This document shows, piece after piece, positions 52,485-61,972 of a stretch of 64,000 bases of DNA (positions are counted from its first letter, which is position 1; each line of letters starts with the position of its first letter). The stretch is from Alistipes timonensis JC136. GTDB taxonomy: Bacteria; Bacteroidota; Bacteroidia; Bacteroidales; Rikenellaceae. Under the pieces are notes generated by a model, which was not told the origin of the DNA, did no database searches, and saw only the letters and a list, made by a program, of their open reading frames with translations. Both the position numbers and the translations under genes were made by a program. The stretch is taken from positions 1-64,000 of the forward strand of contig NZ_FNRI01000001.1 of the NCBI RefSeq assembly GCF_900107675.1, in the 5' to 3' direction.

Positions 52485-53305
52485 TGGAGGCGATTCTCGA
52501 CATCATCCGCAGGTTTCGTCCGGCGGACGGCGAGGTGCTCCGGATCGACGGGGCTGCGGCCGAACCCTTTGCGGCGGTCGATCCCCGGAAGCTCCGTATC
52601 GAGGCCGCTGCCGGCGCTTCGGCGCGAATCGTCGTGCTGCACACCGCGGCCGACACGTCGGTCGTGGAGGTGGAGTTGGGCGAGGAGGCGCAGTTGGAGC
52701 TGACCGAATTGTTTACGGCCGAGGCGTTTGCCGAGGTCTCGGTGAAGCAGGCTGCCCGCAGCCGTTGCCGCCTGACGACGGTGCAGTTGTCGAGCGCCAA
52801 CGCCTCGTACCGCATCGACCTCGACGGCGCGGATGCCGAAAACGAACTGGGCGGGGTATTTCTCGCCGCGGGCAATGAGCACTGCGTGGTGAAACTTCGC
52901 ACGGGACACAATGTCGCCGATTGTCGCAGCAATTCCTACATCAAAGGTGTTGCCGGCGGGCAGGCTGTCGGGGAGTTTTGCGGACTGATCTACGTCGCTC
53001 CCGACGCCCAGCGCACCGACGCCCGCCAGCAGAGCCGCAACATTCTGCTGAGCGAGACGGCCCGCATCACGACCCAGCCGCAGTTGGAGATTTACGCCGA
53101 CGACGTGAAGTGTTCGCACGGCGCGACGGTGGGGCAGATGGATGCCGATGCGATTCTGTACATGCGTCAGCGGGGACTGAGCGAAGCGCAGGCCCGGCGG
53201 CTGCAGATCGAAGGGTTTGTCGGCGATGTCGTCGGCCGCTGCGGCATCGAGCCGCTGTGCGGGGCGATCATGGAGCTGGCCTCGGTGAAAATCGAAGAAA
53301 TGTAA
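52484..53305 (+). CDS. sufD: Fe-S cluster assembly protein SufD
   Basis: The product has 273 residues from ATG 52484, shorter than the Escherichia coli protein (about 420) because the N-terminal helical region is much reduced. The conserved beta-helix core is present, with N-I-L-L-S-E-T-A-R-I-T-T-Q-P-Q-L-E-I-Y-A-D-D-V-K-C-S-H-G-A-T-V-G. The conserved histidine and cysteine lie in K-C-S-H-G-A. It pairs with SufB. It overlaps sufC and sufS by single bases at TAATG sites. Confidence 0.93.
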   Translation: MEAILDIIRRFRPADGEVLRIDGAAAEPFAAVDPRKLRIEAAAGASARIVVLHTAADTSVVEVELGEEAQLELTELFTAEAFAEVSVKQAARSRCRLTTVQLSSANASYRIDLDGADAENELGGVFLAAGNEHCVVKLRTGHNVADCRSNSYIKGVAGGQAVGEFCGLIYVAPDAQRTDARQQSRNILLSETARITTQPQLEIYADDVKCSHGATVGQMDADAILYMRQRGLSEAQARRLQIEGFVGDVVGRCGIEPLCGAIMELASVKIEEM

Positions 53306-54528
53306 TGATGTTTGATATCGAGAAAATACGGGAGGAGTTTCCGATCCTGCACCGCGAGGTCTACGGTAAGCCGCTGGTTTACCTCGACAGCGGAGCCACG
53401 GCGCAAAAGCCCCGGCAGGTGATCGATACGGTCGATTACCTCTACCGGGGCCTGAACTCGAACATCCACCGCGGCGTGCATTTCCTGTCGGAGCAGGCCA
53501 CGGAGTTGTACGAGGAGGCGCGGGAGCGGATCGCCGCCTTTATCGGGGCGGCCGAAAAGGAGGAGATCGTCTTCACGGCGGGCGCCACGGCGTCGCTCAA
53601 CACGGTGGCTTATGCCTGGGGCGACGCGTTCGTCGGTGCGGGGGATAACATCCTCGTCAGCGAGATGGAGCATCACTCCAACATCGTGCCGTGGCAATTG
53701 TTGGCCGAACGCCGGGGAGCCGGGATACGTGTGCTTCCGTTCGACGAGGCGGGAGCGCTGCGCATGGACCTGCTGCCGGAACTTGTGGACGAACGGACCC
53801 GCGTGGTGGCCGTGACGCAGGCGTCGAACACGCTCGGCACACGGCCCGACCTGCGGCCCGTGGTCGAAGCGGCGCATGCCGTCGGGGCCGTCGTCGTTGT
53901 CGACGGTTGTCAGGGTGTGGTGCACGGCGGCGTGAATGTCCGCGAGATGGACTGCGACTTCTACGCCTTTTCGGGCCACAAACTCTACGGTCCGACGGGT
54001 ATAGGCGTGCTGTACGGCAAGCGGGATCTGTTGGAGAAGATGCCGCCGTTCCTCGGGGGCGGCGACATGGTCGACACGGTGACGTTCAAAAAGACCACCT
54101 ATGCCCCCGTGCCGTTGAAATTCGAAGCCGGAACGGCCAATTTCGTGGGAGCCATCGGGTTGGGCGAGGCGGTGAAATTCGTGCAGCAGTTCGACGCGGC
54201 GGAGGTCGAGGCCCACGAGGAGGCCTTGCTGCGCCGGGCTACGGAGCGGCTGACGGCCATCGACGGACTGCGGATTTTCGGCACGGCGCCCGGCAAGTGC
54301 GCCATCGTGTCGTTCAACGTCGAGGGGGTGCATCCCTACGATATGGGAATGATCCTCGACAAACTGGGCATTGCGGTCCGTACGGGCCAGCACTGCGCCG
54401 AACCCGTGATGGACCACTATGCCACGACGGGCATGTGCCGGGCCTCGTTCGCGCTGTACAATACGCTCTCCGAGGCCGATGCGCTGGCCGCCGGGGTTGA
54501 ACGGGCCGTGCGGATGCTTCGCAATTAA
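53305..54528 (+). CDS. sufS: Cysteine desulfurase SufS
   Basis: The product has 407 residues from the ATG at 53305, which overlaps the sufD stop; the adjacent ATG at 53308 is equally possible. PLP-binding Lys226 is in F-S-G-H-K-L-Y-G-P-T-G, and persulfide-forming Cys364 in R-T-G-Q-H-C-A-E-P. The N-terminus F-P-I-L-H-R-E-V-Y-G-K-P-L-V-Y-L-D-S-G-A-T-A-Q-K-P is diagnostic of class II (SufS/CsdA) desulfurases. It converts cysteine to alanine and passes sulfur to SufB. No sufE or sufU gene is seen in the window. Confidence 0.97.
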   Translation: MMFDIEKIREEFPILHREVYGKPLVYLDSGATAQKPRQVIDTVDYLYRGLNSNIHRGVHFLSEQATELYEEARERIAAFIGAAEKEEIVFTAGATASLNTVAYAWGDAFVGAGDNILVSEMEHHSNIVPWQLLAERRGAGIRVLPFDEAGALRMDLLPELVDERTRVVAVTQASNTLGTRPDLRPVVEAAHAVGAVVVVDGCQGVVHGGVNVREMDCDFYAFSGHKLYGPTGIGVLYGKRDLLEKMPPFLGGGDMVDTVTFKKTTYAPVPLKFEAGTANFVGAIGLGEAVKFVQQFDAAEVEAHEEALLRRATERLTAIDGLRIFGTAPGKCAIVSFNVEGVHPYDMGMILDKLGIAVRTGQHCAEPVMDHYATTGMCRASFALYNTLSEADALAAGVERAVRMLRN

Positions 54529-54570
54529 AGCTGAAAGTTTTGGCGGTATTCCGGTCGCGATGCGACTGAG

Positions 54571-54588
54571 CCCCCGCCAAGGCGGGGG
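54571..54588. repeat. GC-rich hairpin between sufS and tmk
   Basis: An 8-pair stem (CCCCCGCC with GGCGGGGG) with an AA loop is followed by GG-rich sequence (GGGGGTTGGGGGTGGG over the arm and beyond). There is no T tract. It may end the suf transcript weakly or be a dispersed repeat; the rest of the 54529-54694 gap shows nothing clear. Confidence 0.5.
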
Positions 54589-54694
54589 TTGGGGGTGGGT
54601 CCAATTTGCAAACGCCGCCACGGGCGGCGATAACGACGATCGGGAGCGTCATTGCGTCCCGAAAATGATTAAGAGGTATTAAAAATTACTAACC

Positions 54695-55381
54695 ATGTTC
54701 ATCGTACTCGAAGGCTTGGACGGAGCGGGCAAATCGACCCAGATTCGTATGTTGCGCCGGTTGTTCTCCGAGCGTGGTGTGGAGAGCGAGTATGTGCATT
54801 TCCCGCGCTTCGACGCTCCGGTCTACGGCGAGCTGATCGCCCGTTTCCTCCGGGGGGAGTTCGGCGGCGTGAACGAGGTCGATCCCTACCTCGTGGCCCT
54901 GCTTTTTGCCGGCGACCGTGCCGCGGCGGGTCCGCAGATCCGGGAGTGGATCGCCGCGGGCAAAGCCGTGATCCTCGACCGTTATGTCTACTCGAATGTA
55001 GGCTTCCAGTGCGCGAAACTTCCCGCCGGGGAGTCGCGCGACCGCCTCGCACAGTGGATTCTCGACCTCGAATTCGGTTATAACGACCTGCCGCGTCCCG
55101 ACATGTCGCTGTTCCTCGACGTGCCTTTCACTTTCACCGAGAGCAAGCTCACCGAGGCGCGTGAGGGCGACGACCGCACCTATCTGCAAGGCGGTCAGGA
55201 CATTCACGAGGGAGCCCTCGACCTGCAGCGGCGTGTCCGCGAGGTTTATCTGGCCGCCGCGGCGAAGGATGCTTCGCTGCGCGTGGTCGATTGCTGCGAT
55301 GCGAACGGGGCGATGGAGAGTCCCGAGCGGATTTTCGATAAGATACGGGCCGTGCTGGCCCCGATACTCGACGCACGATGA
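54695..55381 (+). CDS. tmk: Thymidylate kinase
   Basis: The product has 228 residues. The P-loop is G-L-D-G-A-G-K-S-T (7-15); the substrate motif is D-R-Y-V-Y-S-N; and the lid region is E-A-R-E-G-D-D-R-T-Y. It phosphorylates dTMP to dTDP. It is somewhat longer than the common 210 residues, with an extra acidic turn near 125-140. Its stop overlaps the start of the BT_3928-family gene by four bases (ATGA), so the two are translationally coupled. Confidence 0.96.
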   Translation: MFIVLEGLDGAGKSTQIRMLRRLFSERGVESEYVHFPRFDAPVYGELIARFLRGEFGGVNEVDPYLVALLFAGDRAAAGPQIREWIAAGKAVILDRYVYSNVGFQCAKLPAGESRDRLAQWILDLEFGYNDLPRPDMSLFLDVPFTFTESKLTEAREGDDRTYLQGGQDIHEGALDLQRRVREVYLAAAAKDASLRVVDCCDANGAMESPERIFDKIRAVLAPILDAR

Positions 55382-56484
55382 GGAGTACCCGGGCTTTCAA
55401 GATTCTGGCGAACGTCTGCCGGCTGATCCTTGCCTGCACGTTCATCCTTTCGGGCTTCTCGAAGGTGATCGACCCGTGGGGCACGGCGCTGAAGGTCAAC
55501 GAGTATCTCTCGATCTACGGCGTGGAGTACCTGCAGCCTGCGGCGATGACCTTCTCGATCTGGCTGTGCGGCGCCGAGCTGATGATGGGGTGCATGCTGC
55601 TGTTCAAAGTCCGCATCCGCCTGATCTCGATCTTCGCGCTGGTTTCGATGATCTTCTTCACCCTGCTGACGCTGCTCAGCGCCACGTTGATTCCCGTCGA
55701 GGACTGCGGATGCTTCGGCGAGGCCCTGAAATTAACCCCCTGGGAGACCTTCGCCAAGAACGTCGCCCTGCTGCCGATGGCCTTCGTGGTGTGGTGGCGC
55801 TACCGTCCCGACAAGATCTTCGCCTTCAAACCGCTGGAGATCGTGCTCACCTGCACGTTCTTCTTCCTCTCGATGTACCTGGGCTACTACTGCTATATCC
55901 ACCTGCCGCTGATCGACTTCCTGCCCTATAAGGTCGGGGTAAACATCCACGAGGCGATGCAGGAGCCTGCCGTCGAGTCCGGCGAATCGGAGACCGTGCT
56001 GGTCTACCGCGACCGGGAGACGGGGCGCGAGCGTGAGTTCTCGCTGGACGATACCGAGTGGCAGGATGCCGAAAAGTGGGAGTGGGTCGATACCCGCACC
56101 ACGAGCGAACTGCCGTCGGTGCGGCCGCTGGTGAGCGAATTCGCCCTGCGCGACGCCGAGGGCGACGCCACGGAGGAGGTGCTGACCATGCCCGGACGGG
56201 TTTACATGCTCTGCGTCACGGAGTTCGACCGCCTGTCGCGTCCCTGCGCCCGGCGTATGGCCTCTCTGGTGGAGCGCGCCCGGGAGGAAGGGGCGCATGT
56301 GGTCTGCCTGACGCCCGATCCGCTGTACGGCGTGACGTGGCACGATTTCGGCTCGGGGGAGGTGCGCTGTTACAACATCGACGCCTCGACGATGAAAACC
56401 ATGCTCCGGGCCTATAACGGTCTCGTGGTGCTGGACGACGGAACCATCACGGCTAAAAGGAATTGTCGCGATATTCGTCCGTAG
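55378..56484 (+). CDS. BT_3928-family membrane protein (DoxX/MauE-like with thioredoxin-like tail)
   Basis: The product has 368 residues. Four membrane helices lie at about 10-160, opening with L-I-L-A-C-T-F-I-L-S-G-F-S-K-V-I-D-P-W-G-T, the DoxX/MauE-like pattern; the segment D-C-G-C-F-G-E-A is a conserved cysteine pair. A periplasmic thioredoxin-like domain without an obvious CxxC spans about 255-368. MauE-like proteins act in periplasmic disulfide formation or quinone-linked thiol redox, so this may be an extracytoplasmic redox protein (inference). A strong terminator follows. Confidence 0.87.
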   Translation: MRSTRAFKILANVCRLILACTFILSGFSKVIDPWGTALKVNEYLSIYGVEYLQPAAMTFSIWLCGAELMMGCMLLFKVRIRLISIFALVSMIFFTLLTLLSATLIPVEDCGCFGEALKLTPWETFAKNVALLPMAFVVWWRYRPDKIFAFKPLEIVLTCTFFFLSMYLGYYCYIHLPLIDFLPYKVGVNIHEAMQEPAVESGESETVLVYRDRETGREREFSLDDTEWQDAEKWEWVDTRTTSELPSVRPLVSEFALRDAEGDATEEVLTMPGRVYMLCVTEFDRLSRPCARRMASLVERAREEGAHVVCLTPDPLYGVTWHDFGSGEVRCYNIDASTMKTMLRAYNGLVVLDDGTITAKRNCRDIRP

Positions 56485-56507
56485 GGGCGTTCGGCGGGAT
56501 GTGGTAT

Positions 56508-56543
56508 AAAAGTTGACACAGAGAAATCTGTGTCAACTTTTTC
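56508..56543 (+). terminator. Terminator after the BT_3928-family gene
   Basis: A perfect 15-pair stem (56508-56522 with 56527-56541) with a GAAA loop ends in a T run. Confidence 0.9.
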
Positions 56544-56547
56544 GTTT

Positions 56548-56590
56548 AGCGAGGGCAGAGCCGAAACTCGGTTTCGGACTATGCCGAGCG
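56548..56590 (-). repeat. Degenerate minus-strand copy of the dispersed promoter element
   Basis: Read on the minus strand it has GCTCGGCA, a palindrome (CCGAAAC...GTTTCGG) and TGCCCTCGCT, the same layout as the elements before panB and sufB, but no TATCTTTG follows. It lies in the 79-base gap before the efflux operon. Confidence 0.7.
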
Positions 56591-56620
56591 TAGAAAAAGA
56601 AGAGTATCAACTTTTTTCGT

Positions 56621-57649
56621 ATGCGAACAATCCCTATTTTGCTGATAACCCTGCTTGCCGGGGCGTGCGGCCGCAGAACCCCGGCTCCCGAGGCGGTGCG
56701 TCCCGTGAAGGTCACGACGGCCGCGGGTGCCGGCCTCATCGACAAGGATTTTGCCGGCATGGCTACACCCGACGACGCCGTAAATCTCGCTTTCAAAGTC
56801 GCGGGGCAGGTCCTCGATGTCCCCGTTGCGCAGGGACAGAGCGTGAAGAAGGGAACTTTGCTCGCCGAGCTCGACCCCCGGGACATCGAACTGCAGGTGT
56901 CGGCGACCCGTTCGGCCTTCGAAGAGGCCCGTTCGCAGCAGCAGCGCATGCAGCGCCTTCTGGAACACGAAGCCGTGTCGCGGCAGGAGGCCGAGGCCGC
57001 CTCGACACGCTATGCGCAGGCCCGCTCCACCTATGAAAACACCCTCGACCTGCTGAAAGACACGCGTCTGAGGGCTCCGTTCGCCGGGGTCGTCGAGCGC
57101 AAGTATGTCGACAATTTCGAACGGGTGCAGGCCGGGCAGTCGATCCTCCGGCTGGTCAACCCCGTCACCACCACCGTCCAGTTCACGCTGCCCGAAACCG
57201 GGCTGTCGCTGCTGCGGGACAGTTCGACGCACTTCACCGTCGAGTTCGACAATTACCGGGGCGCGGCGATCCCGGCCCGCCTGAAGGAGTATGTCGAAAC
57301 CTCGTCCGACGCTTCGGGATTCCCCGTGTCGCTGACCCTCGAAAATCCCGATCCGGCGCGTTACCGCATTTCGCCCGGCATGTCGTGTACGATCACCATG
57401 CAGAGCACCGACCCGGTCCCCGATGCCGTGTCGCTGCCCGTCTCGGCCATCTATGCCCCGGCCGAGGGCGGCACCTATGTCTGGATAGTCGGTGCGGGCG
57501 ACCGCGTCACGCGCCGCGAGGTGAAGCCCGGGGAGCTGTTCGGACGCGACCGCGTGGTCATCGACAGCGGCGTCGCGCCGGGCGAGAAGGTCGTTACCGC
57601 GGGGGTCTACCAATTGCGCGAGGGGGAACAGGTCCGGATTTTAAAATGA
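56621..57649 (+). CDS. RND efflux periplasmic adaptor lipoprotein
   Basis: The product has 342 residues with lipobox Cys16 in L-L-A-G-A-C-G. The membrane-fusion protein layout is clear: lipoyl half-motifs G-Q-V-L-D-V-P-V-A-Q-G-Q-S-V-K-K-G-T-L-L-A and L-R-A-P-F-A-G-V-V-E-R (about 65-160), a helical hairpin between them (about 97-145), a beta-barrel and a membrane-proximal domain ending in R-E-G-E-Q-V-R-I-L-K. It links the inner-membrane pump to the TolC-type channel. The permease gene starts 7 bases after it. No regulator adjoins the operon. Confidence 0.95.
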   Translation: MRTIPILLITLLAGACGRRTPAPEAVRPVKVTTAAGAGLIDKDFAGMATPDDAVNLAFKVAGQVLDVPVAQGQSVKKGTLLAELDPRDIELQVSATRSAFEEARSQQQRMQRLLEHEAVSRQEAEAASTRYAQARSTYENTLDLLKDTRLRAPFAGVVERKYVDNFERVQAGQSILRLVNPVTTTVQFTLPETGLSLLRDSSTHFTVEFDNYRGAAIPARLKEYVETSSDASGFPVSLTLENPDPARYRISPGMSCTITMQSTDPVPDAVSLPVSAIYAPAEGGTYVWIVGAGDRVTRREVKPGELFGRDRVVIDSGVAPGEKVVTAGVYQLREGEQVRILK

Positions 57650-57656
57650 CGCTGCG

Positions 57657-60600
57657 ATGAACCTGCCCGAATATTCCCTGCGAAGCGCCAAGGTAATCTA
57701 TTTCTTCCTCTTCGTCCTGCTGGCCGGCGGGGCGCTGGGTTTCTCGACGCTGGGCAAGAAAGAGGACTCGGTCTTCGTCATCAAATCGGCGTCGCTCGTC
57801 TGCTCCTATCCGGGGGCCACGCCCCGGGAGGTCGAGCAGCTCGTCACCGAGCCGATCGAACGCGAGGTGCAGTCGATGCGCCTCGTGCACAAGATCACCT
57901 CCGAATCCTATTACGGGGTCTCGAAGATCCAGGTCGAACTGGACCCCGCCACGCCCGCTGCGGAAATTCCGCAGATGTGGGACGAACTGCGCCGCAAGGT
58001 GCTCAACGTCCAGCCCAAACTGCCCGCCGGGGCGTCGCAGATCACCGTTGCCGACGATTTCGGCGATGTTTACGGCATCTATTACGGTCTCTCCGTCGAC
58101 GGGGGATTCTCGTGGTCGGAGCTGCGCGACTGGGCCCAGCGATTGAAAACGGCCCTCGTGACGGTCGACGGCGTGCAGAAGGTGACTCTTTACGGCGAGC
58201 AGACGCCCGTGGTCAACGTCTATGTCAGCCTCGCGGCGCTGGCCAACTTCTCCATCCGTCCCGAAACCATCGTTTCGACCATCGGCCAGCAGAACTCCAT
58301 CGTCAACAGCGGGGAGAAACAGGCCGGGAAACTCCGCATACAGATACTCGAGGACGGAACCTACAAGACCCTCGACGACCTTTCGGACCAACTGCTGATC
58401 GCCTCCTCGGGCAAGCAGTACCGGCTGGGCGACATCGCCCGTGTCGAACGGGGCTATGCCGAACCGCCGCAGACGATGATGCGCGTCGACGGCCGCCGCG
58501 CCGTGGGCATCGGCATTTCGACCGAAGCGGGCGTCGACGTGGTGAAGGCCGGGGAGAAGATCGACGGCGTGCTGGCCTCGCTCACGCGCCAGATGCCCGT
58601 GGGCATGGAGCTGACGGTGCTCTATCCCGAAAACCGCATCGCCCGCGAGGCCAACTCCACGTTCATCCTCAATCTGGCCGAATCGGTTGCCATCGTCATC
58701 CTGATCATCATGCTCGTCATGGGGTTCCGCGCCGGGGTGCTGATCGGCAGTTCGCTGTTGTTCTCGATCGGCGGCACGCTGCTGCTGATGCAATTCCTGG
58801 GCGAAGGGCTGAACCGCACCTCACTGGCGGGATTCATCATCGCAATGGGCATGCTCGTCGACAACGCCATCGTCGTCACCGACAATGCGCAACAGGCCAT
58901 GCTGCGGGGCGCGGCACGCCGCACGGCCGTCGTCGACGGAGCCAACGCCCCGCGGTGGAGCCTGCTGGGCGCCACGCTGATCGCCATATTCTCGTTCCTG
59001 CCGCTGTATCTGGCCCCTTCGTCGGTGGCCGAGATCGTGAAACCGCTGTTCGTCGTGCTGGCCCTTTCGCTGCTGCTGAGCTGGGTGCTGGCCCTGACGC
59101 AGACGCCGCTGTTCGGGAACTTCATGCTGCGGGTGAAACCCGTCGACCGTGATCCCTACGACACGAAATTTTACCATGCTTTCGACCGCTTTCTGGGCGC
59201 CCTGCTGCACCGGCGGTGGGCGGTCGTGGCCGTCGTCGTCGGGCTGTTCGTCCTTTCGCTCGCGGTCATGGGACTGATGCCCCAGAATTTCTTCCCGTCG
59301 CTCGACAAACCCTATTTCCGCGCCGACGTGCTCCTGCCCGAAGGGTACAATATCCGCGATACGGAGCGCAATCTGCTCACGATGGAGGCGTGGCTCCGCG
59401 AACAGCCCGAGGTGAAGACCGTTTCGATGACGTTGGGCTCCACGCCGCCGCGTTACTACCTGGCCAGCAGCAGCGTATCGATGCGTCCCAATTTCGGCAA
59501 CATCCTCGTCGAACTCCACGACCGGCGGCAGACCGCGCCTGTCGAGGCGCGGTTCAACGCCTGGGTCACGGCGAATTTCCCCGACGTGTGGCTGCGCTCG
59601 TCGCTTTTCAAACTCTCGCCCGTGCCCGATGCGGCCATCGAGTTCGGCTTCATCGGCGAGAACGCCGACACGCTGCGCCGCCTGACGGCTGCTGCCGAAG
59701 AGGTGATGTGGCGCACGCCGGGAGCCGTGAACATCCGCAACGGCTGGGGCAACCGTGTGCCGATGTGGCAGCCGGTCTATTCGCAGATGAAGGGCCAGCG
59801 CATCGGCATCACCCGCAGCCAGATGGCCCGGGGCATCACCATCGCTACGCAGGGGTATGCGCTGGGCGAATACCGCGAGGGCGACCAGTTCATGCCGATC
59901 CTGCTCAAAGACGAGAATATCGGGACCTACAACCTCACCAACCTGCAGGCGCTCCCGATCTTCAACCCTTCGGGCAGGGTCTTCTCGATCGAGCAGGCCA
60001 CCGACGGCTTCCGTTTCGACTTCCGTCCGGGCGTCATCAAACGGTTCAACCGCCAGCGGGTGATGAAGGCGCAGTGCGATCCCGCCCGCGGGGTCAACAC
60101 CATGCAGCTGTTCGCCGCGCTGAAGGATTCGATGGACCGCGCCGTGGTGCTTCCCGAGGGCTATTCGATGAAGGTCTTCGGCGAGCAGGAGAGCCAGCAG
60201 GAGTCCAACGAGGCGCTGGCCAAATACATGCCGCTGACGCTGGTGCTGATCCTCATTGTCCTGCTGCTGCTGTTCCGCAACTACCGTGAACCGGTCGTCA
60301 TCCTGCTGATGATACCGCTCATCTTCATCGGCGTGGTGCTTGGACTGGCCGTCACGGGCAAGGTGTTCAACTTCTTCTCGTTGCTGGGACTGCTGGGGCT
60401 GGTGGGCATGAACATCAAAAATGCCGTGGTGCTCGTCGAGCAGATCGGCGTGCTCCGGGCAGCGGGCAGGGACCCCTACGAGGCGTTGACATCGGCCACG
60501 CGCAGCCGCATCGTTCCCGTGGCGATGGCTTCGGGGACCACGATCCTCGGCATGCTGCCGCTGCTTTTCGACTCGATGTTCGGGGCCATGGCCGCCACGA

Positions 60601-60689
60601 TCATGGGCGGACTGCTCGTGGCTACGCTGCTGACGGTCTGCGTGCTTCCGGTGGTCTACGCCCTGTTCTATAACATTCGCAAACCATGA
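57657..60689 (+). CDS. RND-family efflux permease
   Basis: The product has 1010 residues, about the length of HAE1-type pumps. The porter domains and 12 membrane helices are present, with P-G-A-T-P-R-E-V-E-Q-L-V-T-E-P-I-E near the start. In TM4 the motif G-M-L-V-D-N-A-I-V-V shows Asp402-Asn403 in place of the Asp-Asp pair of AcrB, a variant seen in other branches of the superfamily. The second half repeats the fold, with Y-S-M-K-V-F-G-E-Q-E-S-Q-Q-E-S. The substrate cannot be inferred. It overlaps the TolC-type gene by four bases. Confidence 0.95.
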   Translation: MNLPEYSLRSAKVIYFFLFVLLAGGALGFSTLGKKEDSVFVIKSASLVCSYPGATPREVEQLVTEPIEREVQSMRLVHKITSESYYGVSKIQVELDPATPAAEIPQMWDELRRKVLNVQPKLPAGASQITVADDFGDVYGIYYGLSVDGGFSWSELRDWAQRLKTALVTVDGVQKVTLYGEQTPVVNVYVSLAALANFSIRPETIVSTIGQQNSIVNSGEKQAGKLRIQILEDGTYKTLDDLSDQLLIASSGKQYRLGDIARVERGYAEPPQTMMRVDGRRAVGIGISTEAGVDVVKAGEKIDGVLASLTRQMPVGMELTVLYPENRIAREANSTFILNLAESVAIVILIIMLVMGFRAGVLIGSSLLFSIGGTLLLMQFLGEGLNRTSLAGFIIAMGMLVDNAIVVTDNAQQAMLRGAARRTAVVDGANAPRWSLLGATLIAIFSFLPLYLAPSSVAEIVKPLFVVLALSLLLSWVLALTQTPLFGNFMLRVKPVDRDPYDTKFYHAFDRFLGALLHRRWAVVAVVVGLFVLSLAVMGLMPQNFFPSLDKPYFRADVLLPEGYNIRDTERNLLTMEAWLREQPEVKTVSMTLGSTPPRYYLASSSVSMRPNFGNILVELHDRRQTAPVEARFNAWVTANFPDVWLRSSLFKLSPVPDAAIEFGFIGENADTLRRLTAAAEEVMWRTPGAVNIRNGWGNRVPMWQPVYSQMKGQRIGITRSQMARGITIATQGYALGEYREGDQFMPILLKDENIGTYNLTNLQALPIFNPSGRVFSIEQATDGFRFDFRPGVIKRFNRQRVMKAQCDPARGVNTMQLFAALKDSMDRAVVLPEGYSMKVFGEQESQQESNEALAKYMPLTLVLILIVLLLLFRNYREPVVILLMIPLIFIGVVLGLAVTGKVFNFFSLLGLLGLVGMNIKNAVVLVEQIGVLRAAGRDPYEALTSATRSRIVPVAMASGTTILGMLPLLFDSMFGAMAATIMGGLLVATLLTVCVLPVVYALFYNIRKP

Positions 60690-61924
60690 AAAACGCAGTT
60701 TCGATAATCCTTTTGTGGCTCTCCCTGCCGGCGTTCGGACAGACTTCGCTCGCCGGCTACCGGGCGGCGGTCGCCGATTACAGCTGGCAGTTGAAGATCG
60801 CCGCCTCGCAGAGCGACGCTGCGGCTGAGACGATGGGGCAGGCCCGCACGGGCTATCTTCCGCGGCTGGCGATGGACGGCAGTTTCACCAAGACTTTCCA
60901 CCGTTACGAAGGCATCGAGCCGTGGACCTTCGGCGTGCTGCCGCAGGTGGTCCAGACCGTCTACGGAGGCGGTGCGGTGCGGGCTTCGGCCAAGCAGGCC
61001 GAACTGGGCTACGACATCGCCCTGTGCGACGAGGAGTTTTCGCGCCTCGACGTGCGCTATGCCGCCGACTACGCCTACTGGAACCTCTCGGCCGTGGAGC
61101 TCTACGCCGCTTCGATGCGCCAGTACGTTTCGATCATCCGTTCGCTGAAAGAGGTCGTGGACCGCCGTTTCGCCGAGGGGTACATCGCCAAGGGCGACGT
61201 GCTGATGATCGAGACCCGGCTCAGCGAGGCCGAATATTCGCTCGTGAGCGCCGAACAGAGTTACGAGGTGGCCCTGCACAACTTCAACATCCTGCGGGGG
61301 ACCGATGCCACGCTCGACGTGCAGTTGGGACAGGGCATCCGCGATTCGCTTCCGATGCCCGTGCGGGTCGTTACGGCCGAGGCCCTGGCGCGCCGTCCCG
61401 ACTATACCGCCGCACGGCTGCGCGCAGAGCAGGCCGATTGGGGCATCCGCTTGGCCCGGGCGCCCTTCAATCCGCAGCTGAGCGTCGGGGTAGGGGGCTC
61501 GTGGCAGCCTTTCGTGCCCAACCGGACCGGTGCGACGACGGTCGACGGATCGGTTTTCGTGAAACTCTCGGTGCCGATCTTCCACTGGGGCGAACGCCGC
61601 CGGGCCGTCGGGGCCGCCCGCGCCGTGCAGCAACAGCAGGAGTGGACCGCCGCGCTGCGTCACGACGACATCGTGCGCGAGGAGATGAACGGCTGGACGG
61701 CGCTGGTGCAGAGCCGGGCGCAGGTCGACGCCTCGGAGGAGAGCCTCCGCATTGCCGGTGAGAACCTCTCGATCAGTACTTATTCCTATGGCGAGGGCCT
61801 TGCGACGATCCTCGACGTGTTGCAGGCCCAGCTGAGCTGGATTCAGCTCTACTCTAACGCCATCCGGGCGCACTACAATTATGCCGTGGCGGTTTCGGAC
61901 TACCAGCGCATCACGGCGCAGTAA
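60686..61924 (+). CDS. TolC-family outer-membrane efflux protein
   Basis: The product has 412 residues with a signal peptide (MKNAVSIILLWLSLPAFGQT). It has the two-fold repeat of the family: helical hairpins with S-Q-S-D-A-A-A-E-T-M-G-Q-A-R-T-G-Y-L-P-R and R-L-A-R-A-P-F-N-P-Q-L-S-V-G, and a C-terminal T-I-L-D-V-L-Q-A-Q-L. It forms the channel for the upstream adaptor and permease, completing a tripartite pump. It starts inside the end of the permease gene (ATGA). Confidence 0.94.
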   Translation: MKNAVSIILLWLSLPAFGQTSLAGYRAAVADYSWQLKIAASQSDAAAETMGQARTGYLPRLAMDGSFTKTFHRYEGIEPWTFGVLPQVVQTVYGGGAVRASAKQAELGYDIALCDEEFSRLDVRYAADYAYWNLSAVELYAASMRQYVSIIRSLKEVVDRRFAEGYIAKGDVLMIETRLSEAEYSLVSAEQSYEVALHNFNILRGTDATLDVQLGQGIRDSLPMPVRVVTAEALARRPDYTAARLRAEQADWGIRLARAPFNPQLSVGVGGSWQPFVPNRTGATTVDGSVFVKLSVPIFHWGERRRAVGAARAVQQQQEWTAALRHDDIVREEMNGWTALVQSRAQVDASEESLRIAGENLSISTYSYGEGLATILDVLQAQLSWIQLYSNAIRAHYNYAVAVSDYQRITAQ

Positions 61925-61955
61925 AAAACGGCGGAGAATATTCTCCGCCGTTTTT
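61924..61955. terminator. Bidirectional terminator between the efflux operon and osmC
   Basis: A 15-pair stem (61924-61938 with 61941-61955) with A and T ends serves both convergent genes. Confidence 0.9.
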
Positions 61956-61972
61956 CATTACCGCCGGGTGTT

